64,000 nucleotides of DNA, from positions 62,001 through 126,000 of the forward strand of contig JAQGOL010000024.1 of the NCBI GenBank assembly GCA_028293625.1, in the 5' to 3' direction. Under the pieces are notes generated by a model, which was given only the letters and a program-made list of their open reading frames with translations, ran no database searches and had not been told where the DNA came from. A program made the position numbers and the translations under genes. The stretch comes from Chthoniobacteraceae bacterium (GTDB lineage Bacteria > Verrucomicrobiota > Verrucomicrobiia > Chthoniobacterales > Chthoniobacteraceae). This document shows positions 24,909-33,244 of the stretch, one piece after another. How positions within the stretch are numbered: position 1 is the stretch's first letter; every line of letters starts with the position of its first letter.

Positions 24909-26525
24909 ATGCGCACTTCCCTTTTTGTCTGCATCTCCGTTCTGACTGCCGCGCCTTTGTTGGCGCAAACACCCGTGGCGGCGCCCGCCGCGGTCGAACC
25001 TCAGCCGCCCGGCTCGGGAGCTCCTTCTGACTTGCCTCCGCCGGGTGGAGCGCCCGCTCCGACCGGGGCGCAGCCTGCTCCCAATCAGGCGTTGGTTGTG
25101 CCGCCGGTGGCCGCGAAGCTTGATAAAAAACCGAGCGTGCTGCGCGTGAATGTAACCAACCAGCCTTGGGACTTTATGCGGCCATGGGGAAAGCGGCCGC
25201 CTTATTCACGGCGCGCTGTTGGCGCGGTATTGCCAGGCAACCGTGTGCTGGTGACAGGCGAGCTTGTCGCCAATGCCAACTACCTTGAGCTTGAAGCAGC
25301 CGATGGCGGTTTAAAAGTGCCCGCCTCGATTGAAGTAGTCGATTACGAAGCGAACCTGGCCATCCTGAAGGCGGATGATCCGAAGTTCATGGACGGCTTT
25401 GAGCCGATGGAATTCACGTCAGCCTCGGTCGGCGACACGGTTTCCATCTGGCAGCTCGAAAACACCGGCACCGTGCTTGTTACCAATGGCTCGCTGACTA
25501 CGGCCGAAGTATCGCGTTACCCAATCGATGATTCTCCTCTGCTGGTCTATCGGGCAACAGCTTCGCTCCAATTTCGCGACAGCAGCTTTACGCTTCCTGT
25601 CGTCAAAGAGAACAAGCTCGCCGGCATCATCATGCGTTACGATAACGCGACGAAGAGCGCTGAGATTGTTCCTTCCCCAGTCATTGAGCATTTCCTAAAG
25701 GACGTCGCCAAACCTCCTTACCGCGGGTTTGCGCGAATCGGTCTTTCTTTTTCCAATACACGCGATCCCCAGCTCCGGCGCTATATCGGACTCAAGGCGG
25801 GCGGAACCGTGGGAGGCGTTTATGTGACCGATGTTCTTAAGGACGGTCCCTCGGACCGGGCCGGCATTGAATCAGGGGACGTGATTTTGAAGATTGACGG
25901 AGAAGCGGTCGACCAGGACGGCAACTACAGCGATCCGGCTTATGGGAAGCTCTCGATCATGCATCTGATCGGCACCAGGCATTTTGCCGGCGATACCTTG
26001 AAGTTCAGTATCCTAAGAAAGGGAGAGGTGAAGGAAGTTGAAGTCCGCATCGCCCGGCGTGCTCCGGAGAGTTATGCAATCGAGCCGTATGTCATTGATA
26101 AGGCGCCGCGATTCTATGTGCTTGGCGGACTTGTCTTGCAGGAACTCTCACGGCAGTTCCTGAAGGAATGGGGTGCGGATTGGGTGAAAAAAGCGCCTGA
26201 AGAATTCGTTTTCATGGACCGCCAGCAAGGCGATCTATTCAAGGAACCCGGCAAGAAGATCGTGATCCTGAGTGGCGTGCTGCCTTCCTCGGCGACGGTC
26301 GGTTACGAAGAGCTTCATCAGTTGGTGGTTACCAAAATCAACGGCATGTCGATTGATAAGCTTGCCGATGTGCCCGCGGCTCTTGCCCAAGTCACCAATG
26401 GCCTTCACAAGATCGAATTTGATGGCGAGCCTTCCTCCATCTACCTTGATGCCGCCGCGATCACCGCGGGCGATCCGGCCCTTATGAGCAATTATAGGCT
26501 CCCGCTCCTCAAACGACTCGATTGA
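24909..26525 (+). CDS. Catalytically dead HtrA-like pseudoprotease with PDZ domains
   Basis: A 538-residue paralogue of the upstream protease with a signal peptide (ending LLAQ) and a Pro/Ala-rich linker of about 50 residues. The trypsin-like frame is recognisable, but the active site is gone. The TNAHVV segment reads VTGELV (His to Glu118), DCDLALL reads EANLAIL (Asp to Asn149), and GNSGGP reads RDSSFTLP. The PDZ domain is intact (GVYVTDVLKDGPSDRAGIESG), and the long C-terminal region parallels that of its neighbour. It may act as a regulator, adaptor or substrate receptor of the active protease; this is inference from the pairing. Confidence 0.8.
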   Translation: MRTSLFVCISVLTAAPLLAQTPVAAPAAVEPQPPGSGAPSDLPPPGGAPAPTGAQPAPNQALVVPPVAAKLDKKPSVLRVNVTNQPWDFMRPWGKRPPYSRRAVGAVLPGNRVLVTGELVANANYLELEAADGGLKVPASIEVVDYEANLAILKADDPKFMDGFEPMEFTSASVGDTVSIWQLENTGTVLVTNGSLTTAEVSRYPIDDSPLLVYRATASLQFRDSSFTLPVVKENKLAGIIMRYDNATKSAEIVPSPVIEHFLKDVAKPPYRGFARIGLSFSNTRDPQLRRYIGLKAGGTVGGVYVTDVLKDGPSDRAGIESGDVILKIDGEAVDQDGNYSDPAYGKLSIMHLIGTRHFAGDTLKFSILRKGEVKEVEVRIARRAPESYAIEPYVIDKAPRFYVLGGLVLQELSRQFLKEWGADWVKKAPEEFVFMDRQQGDLFKEPGKKIVILSGVLPSSATVGYEELHQLVVTKINGMSIDKLADVPAALAQVTNGLHKIEFDGEPSSIYLDAAAITAGDPALMSNYRLPLLKRLD

Positions 26526-26535
26526 GCAGTGTTGA

Positions 26536-27777
26536 TTACTCGTAACGCAGCGACTCGATCGGATCGAGATGCGCCGCCTTGTAAGCCGGATAACTGCCGA
26601 AAACGACGCCTACCAGCGAGCAGATAGCGAGGCCTATCACCGCCCAGTCGACAGGGAAGGCGGGCGGCAGCTTCAGCAAGTAAACCGCCAGCGCGTTGGC
26701 CCCAAGCATCCCCAGGACGACCCCAAGGATGCCGCCGATTTCGCAGAGCACGATCGCTTCCACGATAAACTGCGTCATGATGTTGCGGCGTTTGGCTCCG
26801 ATGGCGCGCCGGATCCCGATCTCGCGCGTCCGTTCAGTCACGGATACCAGCATGATGTTCATGATTCCCACACCGGCGGCCAGAAGCGCGATGGAACTGA
26901 CCAGCGCAAGTCCCGTCCGCACGGCAAATGTCACCGTTTGAAATTGTTTGATCATCGAGTCGCTGGAGAGCACTTCAAAATCGTCCTCCTGGCCCGGTGG
27001 CACTTTGCGAATAGCTCGCAACACGCCGCGGGATTGTTCCATCGCATCGTCAATCAGGGCGGGATCGCTGGCTTGCACAAGAATGGTGATCTGGCGCCGC
27101 CGTCCGTAACGATTAAGCGCGGAAGTGATCGGGATGACCGCCAACCCCTGCGCGCCTTCCGACGAGGCGGCCCGTTCAAACACACCGACCACCGAGTAGC
27201 TGATCGCTTCGGCTTTCACACGCTGACCAACTGCCGAGCCTCGTGGAAAGAGCGTTTTGGCCACGTCTTCGCTCAACAGGCAGACATCCCGTGTCGATTC
27301 GAGGTCGGAGTCCAAAAGAGGGCGTCCCTCGATGATGCCCCAGTTGTTCGTAATAAAAGTGCCCGGCGTTGCCCCTTCAAGCGAGAGATTGGGCGGCGTC
27401 CGATCGTAGCGTGAGGTAAGTTCGCCGTTCCAGAAAGAGGCTTGCAGCCCTACCGCCGGCACAAAGGCCGCCTTTCTTTGGAAGGCGCGGGCCTGCGCAA
27501 ACGTGATGTCGTTGCGCCGCATGAATTTCATGAAACCTTCCGGTCCACCGAAGTAGGCGCCCGGCATTTTCTGAATGACGAACGTTTTGCTTCCCAGGGA
27601 TCCGAGTTCCTTCTCGATATTGTTCTTCATCGCCCTCATCGCGGTCATGACCAGGATGATGGAAAAAACGCCGACGAGCACTCCAAGCAGCGTGAGGCAG
27701 GAACGCAGTTTGTGCGTGGCGATGGCGCCCAATGCCATGCGGATGCTTTCCCGAAGTTCAGCCAGAAAACGCCTCAT
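26536..27777 (-). CDS. MacB-type ABC transporter permease (second of two)
   Basis: A 413-residue protein: N-terminal membrane helix after SIRMALGAIATHKLRSCLTLLG, a large periplasmic domain (about residues 45-280) and three C-terminal helices of the FtsX/MacB type, including VSVTERTREIGIRRAIGAKR, the conserved coupling loop before the final two helices. The ATPase domain of true MacB is absent and is supplied by a separate gene at 29019. It lies 3 bases after the other permease gene, so the exporter may use a permease heterodimer. Confidence 0.85.
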   Translation of the reverse strand: MRRFLAELRESIRMALGAIATHKLRSCLTLLGVLVGVFSIILVMTAMRAMKNNIEKELGSLGSKTFVIQKMPGAYFGGPEGFMKFMRRNDITFAQARAFQRKAAFVPAVGLQASFWNGELTSRYDRTPPNLSLEGATPGTFITNNWGIIEGRPLLDSDLESTRDVCLLSEDVAKTLFPRGSAVGQRVKAEAISYSVVGVFERAASSEGAQGLAVIPITSALNRYGRRRQITILVQASDPALIDDAMEQSRGVLRAIRKVPPGQEDDFEVLSSDSMIKQFQTVTFAVRTGLALVSSIALLAAGVGIMNIMLVSVTERTREIGIRRAIGAKRRNIMTQFIVEAIVLCEIGGILGVVLGMLGANALAVYLLKLPPAFPVDWAVIGLAICSLVGVVFGSYPAYKAAHLDPIESLRYE

Positions 27778-27780
27778 ACT

Positions 27781-29022
27781 TTACTCGTTTCGCAATGCAT
27801 CAACCGGACTCATCCGGGCGGCGCGCCAGGCCGGGAGAAAGCCGGAAATAACGCCGGTCACCAGCGCCACAGCCAGGGCAAGAAGGACAACGGAAGGGGA
27901 GAGCGCCACTTTCATCACCGGCAGAAAATGCCGCGCGACGGCGACGACGCCGGCCGCGATTCCGAGTGCGATCGTGCCGCCAAGCAAACAGATGCTGGCT
28001 GCCTCGATGAGGAATTGTAAAAGGATGGTGCGCCGTTTTGCGCCGATCGCCTTCCTGATCCCAATCTCGTGCGTGCGTTCAGCGACGGAAACGAACATGA
28101 TGTTCATGATCCCGATTCCCCCGACAAAGAGGGAAAGGCCGGTGATGAAAAATCCCGAGGTGGCGATCACGGTGGAGACTTTTTTAAACTGCGCGAGCAA
28201 TTGTTCCTGTTGGTTGATCGCGAAATCATCGCCCTGGCCTGGCGGCACCTTGCGGATCTTTCGCAGCAGCCCGCGCAGTTCCTCCCGAGCCGCTTCGATA
28301 TGCGCCGGGTCGCCGACTTTGACCTGGATCGTGCAGCTTGGGTCCCAGCGAAAACCGCGGAACATTTTGCCGATCGGAATGATCATCTGGTTATCAAGGC
28401 TCATCTGGCCGAGAACGCTGCCGCGTTTCTCCAGCACGCCGATGACTTCAAGCGATTCGTTTCCGGCATGGATTTTCTGACCCAGCGGCGATTCGTTGAC
28501 AAAGAGCTTTTCAGCCACCTCGGACCCGACCACGCAAAGGTCGCGATTGGCGTTGGCTTCGCTTTTGGTTAAAAAACGGCCGGAGGAAAGTGTCACCCCG
28601 CCGGTGACAAGGAACTGGTCGTTGGTGCCGATCAGCATCACCATTCCCGAGCTGCGGTTTTTAAAACGGACGGAATCGATTTGATGCATCACGCTCGGCG
28701 CGACTCCTTTTGCCATGCTCATTGCCCGCTCGACGGCCCGCACTTGTGGCAGGGTGATCTTGCTCCGTTTTCCGATCGCATCCCACTTGGTGCTCGAATC
28801 GATGAACCATTCGCGCTGATCGACATAAAGCACGTCGGTGCCGATGAATGAAATGGCGTCCCGGAACGCGCCATTGAGCCCTTCCATGGCCGTCGCCATC
28901 AATGTGACCGTCACGATCCCGATCACGATTCCAATGGTGGTTAATACCGAGCGCAGCAGGTTGCCCCGGATTGCTTCAAACGAGATCCGCGTCCCCTCGG
29001 TAATCTCGGCCAGCAACTTCAT
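27781..29022 (-). CDS. MacB-type ABC transporter permease (first of two)
   Basis: A 413-residue protein with the same layout as its neighbour. It has [21 protein letters not shown] at the start, a periplasmic MacB_PCD-like domain and the FtsX-type C-terminal block with [23 protein letters not shown] then [11 protein letters not shown]. It overlaps the ATPase gene by 4 bases. The two permeases are the same length but clearly diverged, so they look like an old duplication. Probable role: export or extraction of a lipid, lipoprotein, peptide or small molecule across the inner membrane. Confidence 0.86.
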   Translation of the reverse strand: MKLLAEITEGTRISFEAIRGNLLRSVLTTIGIVIGIVTVTLMATAMEGLNGAFRDAISFIGTDVLYVDQREWFIDSSTKWDAIGKRSKITLPQVRAVERAMSMAKGVAPSVMHQIDSVRFKNRSSGMVMLIGTNDQFLVTGGVTLSSGRFLTKSEANANRDLCVVGSEVAEKLFVNESPLGQKIHAGNESLEVIGVLEKRGSVLGQMSLDNQMIIPIGKMFRGFRWDPSCTIQVKVGDPAHIEAAREELRGLLRKIRKVPPGQGDDFAINQQEQLLAQFKKVSTVIATSGFFITGLSLFVGGIGIMNIMFVSVAERTHEIGIRKAIGAKRRTILLQFLIEAASICLLGGTIALGIAAGVVAVARHFLPVMKVALSPSVVLLALAVALVTGVISGFLPAWRAARMSPVDALRNE

Positions 29023-29702
29023 GTGACGGGTTCGTCGCTCGCCACCAAGCCGTCCCGGACGCGGATGATCCGTTTTGCATGGCGCGCCACGTTCTCCTCA
29101 TGAGTGACCACGATCAACGTGTTGCCTTTGTCCGCCAGGTTTTGGAAAAGCTCCAGGATCTCGGCTCCGGTCCGGGTATCGAGGTTGCCGGTCGGTTCAT
29201 CTGCCAAGAGGATGGACGGCTTGTTCACCAGGGCGCGCGCGACGGCGACCCGCTGGCGCTGGCCACCGGACATCTCATTCGGCTTGTGCGTGAGGCGATC
29301 GGCGAGTCCCACGTCGGTCAGCGCCGCAATGGCGATTTCGCGCCGTTCCTCAAGCCCGACGCCGGCATAGATCAGCGGCAATTCGACGTTCCTCAACGCG
29401 CTGGAGCGGGCCAGAAGATTGAATGTTTGAAAAACAAAACCGATCTCCCGGTTCCGGATCTCGGCCAGTTCATCGTCGTCCATCTCGCCGACATGATGAC
29501 CATTGAGTTCGTAAATGCCCGAAGAGGGCGAGTCGAGGCAGCCAAGGAGGTTCATTAAGGTCGATTTGCCCGAGCCTGAAGGTCCCATGATCGCCACGTA
29601 TTCGCCTCGCTCGATTGTGAGCGATACGCCGCGCAATGCATGCACCGTCTCGCTGCCCATTTCGTAATGGCGGCAGATCGCATCGAGCCGGATCAGGCTC
29701 AT
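29019..29702 (-). CDS. ABC transporter ATP-binding protein (MacB/LolD type)
   Basis: A 227-residue ATPase with Walker A in [15 protein letters not shown], the Q-loop in FVFQTFNLL, the signature [15 protein letters not shown], Walker B in [13 protein letters not shown] and the switch His in VVTHEEN. The sequence and gene order match the LolD/MacB subfamily. It overlaps the adaptor gene upstream and the permease gene downstream by 4 bases each, so the operon is translationally coupled throughout. Confidence 0.93.
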   Translation of the reverse strand: MSLIRLDAICRHYEMGSETVHALRGVSLTIERGEYVAIMGPSGSGKSTLMNLLGCLDSPSSGIYELNGHHVGEMDDDELAEIRNREIGFVFQTFNLLARSSALRNVELPLIYAGVGLEERREIAIAALTDVGLADRLTHKPNEMSGGQRQRVAVARALVNKPSILLADEPTGNLDTRTGAEILELFQNLADKGNTLIVVTHEENVARHAKRIIRVRDGLVASDEPVT

Positions 29703-30970
29703 TTTATTTCCTTTGCGCTCTTTGATGTTTCCGCGCCGACCTTCACTTTTTTGCCATCCTCAAGATCCTTGCTGATGGCCTTGTATCCGCCGGAAACGAT
29801 CTGCTGGTTTTCAGTTAATCCGGAGATGATTTCAAAAAAATCGCTGTCACTAATGCCGGTCTTCACCGGGATCATTTTAACGTGGTCACCTTCCGGAGCG
29901 AAAATGACTTCGACCGGTTTGACCGGTTCCACTTTGCCTTCCTTGGGCGGCCCGGGAGGCGTGCCGCCGATCGGCAACCGCGTGGTCACACTCTGGATCG
30001 GCACCGCCAGCACGCCTTTTCTTGAACGCGTCTCGATCTCCGCGGTGACCGACATTCCGGGACGAAACGCTTCTTTTTCATCCACCCGGATTTTGACTTC
30101 AAACTTCGGCGCTTCCTGCGACTGGGTCGACGATCCGAGGGCGGACGATCCTTTGGCGGCGTTGGCGATGGCGGTGACGGTCCCTTTGAATTTGCGGTCT
30201 TTAAAAGCGTCGGCCTCGATCCGCGCGTTCTGGCCGACTTCGATCAGCACCACGTCGATTTCGCCGATGTCGACGCGAGCCTCCATCTCATCGAGCTTGG
30301 CGATGGTCATCATCTCGGTGCCCATGTTGAAGGAAGTGCCGAGGACACGTTCGCCAAGCTGCGATTTGAGCTTGGTTACCGTGCCGTCGATTGGCGAGGT
30401 GATGGTCGTTTTCGCCAGGTCATCGTTTGCTTTATCGACGGCAAAATGCGCCTGATCGACCTGATGAACCGAGTTTGCGAGCCGCAGTTTTGCCACCACA
30501 TGGCTCGTCTTGAATTCCATGAAGACGTTCTCGGGCACCAGCTTGTTTTTGAATAACTCTTCGTTCCGCTTGTAATCCAACTCCGCTTTTTGCAACTCCG
30601 CCTCCGCCTGGCTGCGCGCCCCGAGCGCGAATTTATAACTGGCTTCCGCGGAATTGCTGCCCGCCTTGTAATTCTCCTGTTTGATCTGAACCAGCAGATC
30701 GCCCTTTTTTACCAGCTGCCCTTCCACCACCGGCAATTCGACAATTTCACCCGCCACTTCGGGGCTGATCATCACTTGTGTGACCGGTTGAATTTTGCCG
30801 TTCGCCACCACGGTTTCGGTAATATCCCGGCGCGTCACTTTTTCAACCTGCACCATAAGCAGGTCGTCGCTCTTTCGAAAAAAGCGCGCACCGGCCCCGC
30901 CTCCGATAAGAAGCAGCACGGCAAGGGCGATCCACAGTTTCTTCCGGCGTCGCTTTTTGGGTTTCTGCAT
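29699..30970 (-). CDS. MacA-like periplasmic adaptor subunit
   Basis: A 423-residue membrane-fusion protein. A very basic N-terminus (KPKKRRRKK) and one membrane helix anchor it to the inner membrane. It is followed by a split biotinyl-lipoyl domain ([23 protein letters not shown] and [17 protein letters not shown]), an alpha-helical coiled-coil hairpin between them (about residues 110-195), and beta-barrel and membrane-proximal domains with VRIDEKEAF-like and [14 protein letters not shown] segments. It heads the four-gene exporter operon. No outer-membrane TolC-like gene is in the window. Confidence 0.9.
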   Translation of the reverse strand: MQKPKKRRRKKLWIALAVLLLIGGGAGARFFRKSDDLLMVQVEKVTRRDITETVVANGKIQPVTQVMISPEVAGEIVELPVVEGQLVKKGDLLVQIKQENYKAGSNSAEASYKFALGARSQAEAELQKAELDYKRNEELFKNKLVPENVFMEFKTSHVVAKLRLANSVHQVDQAHFAVDKANDDLAKTTITSPIDGTVTKLKSQLGERVLGTSFNMGTEMMTIAKLDEMEARVDIGEIDVVLIEVGQNARIEADAFKDRKFKGTVTAIANAAKGSSALGSSTQSQEAPKFEVKIRVDEKEAFRPGMSVTAEIETRSRKGVLAVPIQSVTTRLPIGGTPPGPPKEGKVEPVKPVEVIFAPEGDHVKMIPVKTGISDSDFFEIISGLTENQQIVSGGYKAISKDLEDGKKVKVGAETSKSAKEIK

Positions 30971-31048
30971 TCTAGGGGAGGGGATGAAACGCAGAGAGTG
31001 CGGAAACGGGAGGGCAAATCAAGCTCCGCCCCGCGATTTCTTGCGTAC

Positions 31049-31086
31049 AAAAAGAAATCCCGCACCCGGAAAGGATGCAGGATTTC
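31049..31086 (-). terminator. Rho-independent terminator of rpsT
   Basis: Read on the minus strand, GAAATCC pairs with GGATTTC (31080-31086 and 31054-31060), with a mostly paired inner TGCA/TGCG section and a short loop. The stem is followed directly by TTTTTG. It lies 28 bases after the rpsT stop, the expected place for its terminator, and separates rpsT from the exporter operon on the same strand. Confidence 0.8.
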
Positions 31087-31114
31087 GGAAAACGGAAGAT
31101 CGGGAAAATTTGGA

Positions 31115-31390
31115 CTACGCCTTGGGAGCGGCAGCCTTGGCGAGCGCCTTGGCCATGACGCTCTTGTGGCGGGATGCCGAGTTGCGGTGGACGCGGCCGG
31201 TCTTCACCGCTTTATCGAGGGAAGAAATGAAGCTCTGCGCGGCGGCTTTGGCAGCATCCTGATTGTCGCCCGTGAACGCGGCACGCGCGGTCTTGAGCTG
31301 ATTTTTGACTGCCGTGAGAGCGCGGCGGTTGACAAGGGTGCGGCGTTCAGTCTGGCGAGCGCGTTTGGCGGCGGATTTCGTATTGGCCAT
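31115..31390 (-). CDS. rpsT: 30S ribosomal protein S20
   Basis: A 91-residue basic, helical protein beginning ANTKSAAKRARQTERRTLVN and containing VHRNSASRHKSVMAKAL, which is diagnostic of S20. It binds 16S rRNA in the body of the small subunit. The length is normal and the C-terminus is Ala/Lys-rich. It is a single-gene unit with its own terminator, as is usual for rpsT. Confidence 0.97.
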   Translation of the reverse strand: MANTKSAAKRARQTERRTLVNRRALTAVKNQLKTARAAFTGDNQDAAKAAAQSFISSLDKAVKTGRVHRNSASRHKSVMAKALAKAAAPKA

Positions 31391-31510
31391 AAATCGTTTG
31401 GGAAAAGGGAGGCGAGATTAGCGCCATTATCCGGCTTGTCAACGAAGGAGGCACGCGAGATGCAACGCCGCGCCGGCTTGCATTGATAAGCCCTCCGAGC
31501 CCGTTGCGTT

Positions 31511-32119
31511 TTGAAAATCGTCTCCTATCGTGCCGCCGTGTTTTTTCGTCGCGCCGTTTTTCTTGCCGCCGCCCTTTTCTTTTCGGCCTGTGCCCGGGAC
31601 CGTATCCACACGGTTTGCGTAAGCGTGGCCGATCAGCGCATGATCGTGCTTGAGCGCGGGCATCCGATTGCCAGTTATCCGGTCTCGACTTCCAAATTCG
31701 GACTCGGCGACCGGCGAGGCGGTTGCACGACGCCGTTGGGCCAGCTTGAGGTGGCGAAGAAGATCGGCAAAGGCGCCCCGTTGGGAATGAAGTTTAAAAG
31801 CCGCAAGCCAACCGGTGAAATCGTTCCGGTTAACGCGCCGGGCCGCGATCCGATCGTCACGCGCATTCTCTGGCTCAAAGGATTGGAGCGTCAGAACGCC
31901 CAGGCCTATAAACGGACGATCTACATTCATGGCACCCCCGAGGAGGTGAAGATTGGCACCCCGGCCAGTTACGGCTGCATCCGGATGCGCTCGCGCGATG
32001 TGATGACTCTGTTCAACACAATCGGGGTCGGCGCGAAAGTGAACATCAGCCGCGAGTCGTTTTCGCCGCCGGTCCCAGCGGATGCTGAGAAACTGGCAGC
32101 GGCGATCGAACGCAAGTAG
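31511..32119 (+). CDS. L,D-transpeptidase (YkuD family), probable lipoprotein
   Basis: A 202-residue exported protein. The N-terminal hydrophobic segment ends FFSACAR, compatible with a lipobox Cys. The YkuD catalytic motif is complete: YIHGTPEEVKIG and then ASYGCIRMRSRDV, with the conserved His and the S-x-GC-x-R nucleophile Cys. Such enzymes make 3-3 peptidoglycan cross-links or attach proteins to the cell wall. The frame begins at TTG (31511); an alternative GTG is at 31538. A GC-rich 120-base gap with no clear signal separates it from the divergent rpsT. Confidence 0.86.
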   Translation: MKIVSYRAAVFFRRAVFLAAALFFSACARDRIHTVCVSVADQRMIVLERGHPIASYPVSTSKFGLGDRRGGCTTPLGQLEVAKKIGKGAPLGMKFKSRKPTGEIVPVNAPGRDPIVTRILWLKGLERQNAQAYKRTIYIHGTPEEVKIGTPASYGCIRMRSRDVMTLFNTIGVGAKVNISRESFSPPVPADAEKLAAAIERK

Positions 32120-32137
32120 ACGCAGTTGCCAAGTGCA

Positions 32138-32503
32138 CTATTTTGCGGCTGAAGGAATGTTCTGAGGCTTGCCAATCACGAGCACCGAGAACTCGTTGCT
32201 CTCGACGTTGAGGAGCGTTAATTCGGACTGATCGACTTTTTTCCGTTTGGTGTCGATGCGAGTTTTTTTCTCAAACCTGACCAGTTTCAAGTTGGTGCTG
32301 CGGATCGTCTCTCCCAGTTGCGCAAAGCCCAACGGTTGGCGGCGGCTAAGGGTGCTTACGGCAAAAGTCATCTGCGCCGGCTTTGTTGGATCGCCACCAT
32401 AACTCTGAAAGAGGATCAGGAATGGTTTGTCTGAGCTCTTCTTCTGGGCCAGTGCTCCTTTCGCCGGCTCGGCAAAGGTGGCAACTGCAATCAAAACAGC
32501 CAA
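32138..32503 (-). CDS. Hypothetical exported protein
   Basis: About 121 residues read from a TTG at 32503. The N-terminus is signal-peptide-like (VLIAVATFAEPAKGALAQ). The remainder is a small beta-rich domain with PFLILFQSYGG, KPAQMTFAVSTLS, a basic stretch (KKTRIDTKRKK) and NVESNEFSVLVIGKPQN at the end. I recognise no family. It starts 10 bases after the HlyD-like gene on the same strand, so the two probably form an operon. The exact start is uncertain because no ATG is in frame. Confidence 0.55.
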   Translation of the reverse strand: MAVLIAVATFAEPAKGALAQKKSSDKPFLILFQSYGGDPTKPAQMTFAVSTLSRRQPLGFAQLGETIRSTNLKLVRFEKKTRIDTKRKKVDQSELTLLNVESNEFSVLVIGKPQNIPSAAK

Positions 32504-32513
32504 CCACGCTGGT

Positions 32514-33110
32514 TTACAGCGATGCGGTGGGAACGCTTAATTGCACGGTCATTCCTGGTTTTAACCGCGAGCCGGGTTTTTTGATCAAGGCCTTCACTTC
32601 AAGGCCCTTGATGGAATTTATAGTTGTGGCTATCGGGGCGATGAAGCAGAGCTCGGCTTCCCCCTCGGGCCGAGAGTCCGCGGTGATCTGAATTATTTGT
32701 TCCAGGAAAAGCTTCGAGGCGTCCTTCAAATTGACGTGGGTTTGGACGAGAAGTTGCGAAGGATCTCCAATGGTCATCAGAGTCGTTCCGGTATCGGTGC
32801 CATCCGCCGGGACAACCTCCTGTTTTTCCTTCACAGGAATAGTCAGGATAATGCCATTCACAGGTGCGCGGACCGTGCCGCCCGATAGCTCAAGTTCAAC
32901 AAGGATATCGCCGGCTTTCACATGGTTGCCCAAGCCGGCATACAGCTTCTTAATGCGCCCTGCCGCCGCGGGTTTTACTTCCCGTTCCGAGGCAGCCTGC
33001 ACTTTGCCATTTGCGAGGATCGAATCTTTGATTTGCGCAAATGCGGAGAGAGAGAGCAGGAGGGTGAAAAAACCGGCGGTCATCGTGGCTCGCATAGGTT
33101 TATAATTCAT
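32514..33110 (-). CDS. Minimal HlyD/RND-adaptor-like exported protein
   Basis: A 198-residue protein with a signal peptide (ending SAFAQ). The body has two half-motifs of a biotinyl-lipoyl domain, KPAAAGRIKKLYAGLGNHVKAG and VRAPVNGIILTIPVKEKQEV, joined by only about 12 residues. The coiled-coil hairpin of normal adaptors is missing. A beta-barrel region follows, ending SRLKPGMTVQLSVP, the usual adaptor GM motif. Its partner transporter is not adjacent; the unrelated-looking secreted protein at 32138 is its only same-strand neighbour. The family call is good but the job is unclear. Confidence 0.72.
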   Translation of the reverse strand: MNYKPMRATMTAGFFTLLLSLSAFAQIKDSILANGKVQAASEREVKPAAAGRIKKLYAGLGNHVKAGDILVELELSGGTVRAPVNGIILTIPVKEKQEVVPADGTDTGTTLMTIGDPSQLLVQTHVNLKDASKLFLEQIIQITADSRPEGEAELCFIAPIATTINSIKGLEVKALIKKPGSRLKPGMTVQLSVPTASL

Positions 33111-33141
33111 ATTGAAGGTTCACAGGTAAATATAAAATAAC

Positions 33142-33182
33142 GAGAGTTTGACCTCTCATGCATGGCGCCGGGTCCGGGCGCC
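33142..33182. promoter_or_regulatory. Two short hairpins between divergent genes
   Basis: In the 134-base gap between the HlyD-like gene and the giant kinase gene, GAGAG/CTCTC (33142-33157, 6-base loop) is followed by GGCGCC/GGCGCC (33164-33182, 7-base loop). They could be operator or leader structures for either gene. No T-tract or clear promoter hexamers accompany them. Confidence 0.3.
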
Positions 33183-33244
33183 GCCAATGGAGATGAGCGG
33201 CTTGCGCCTCTGAAAATAGTGAGAGAAGGTGGCGCAAGGCCGCC

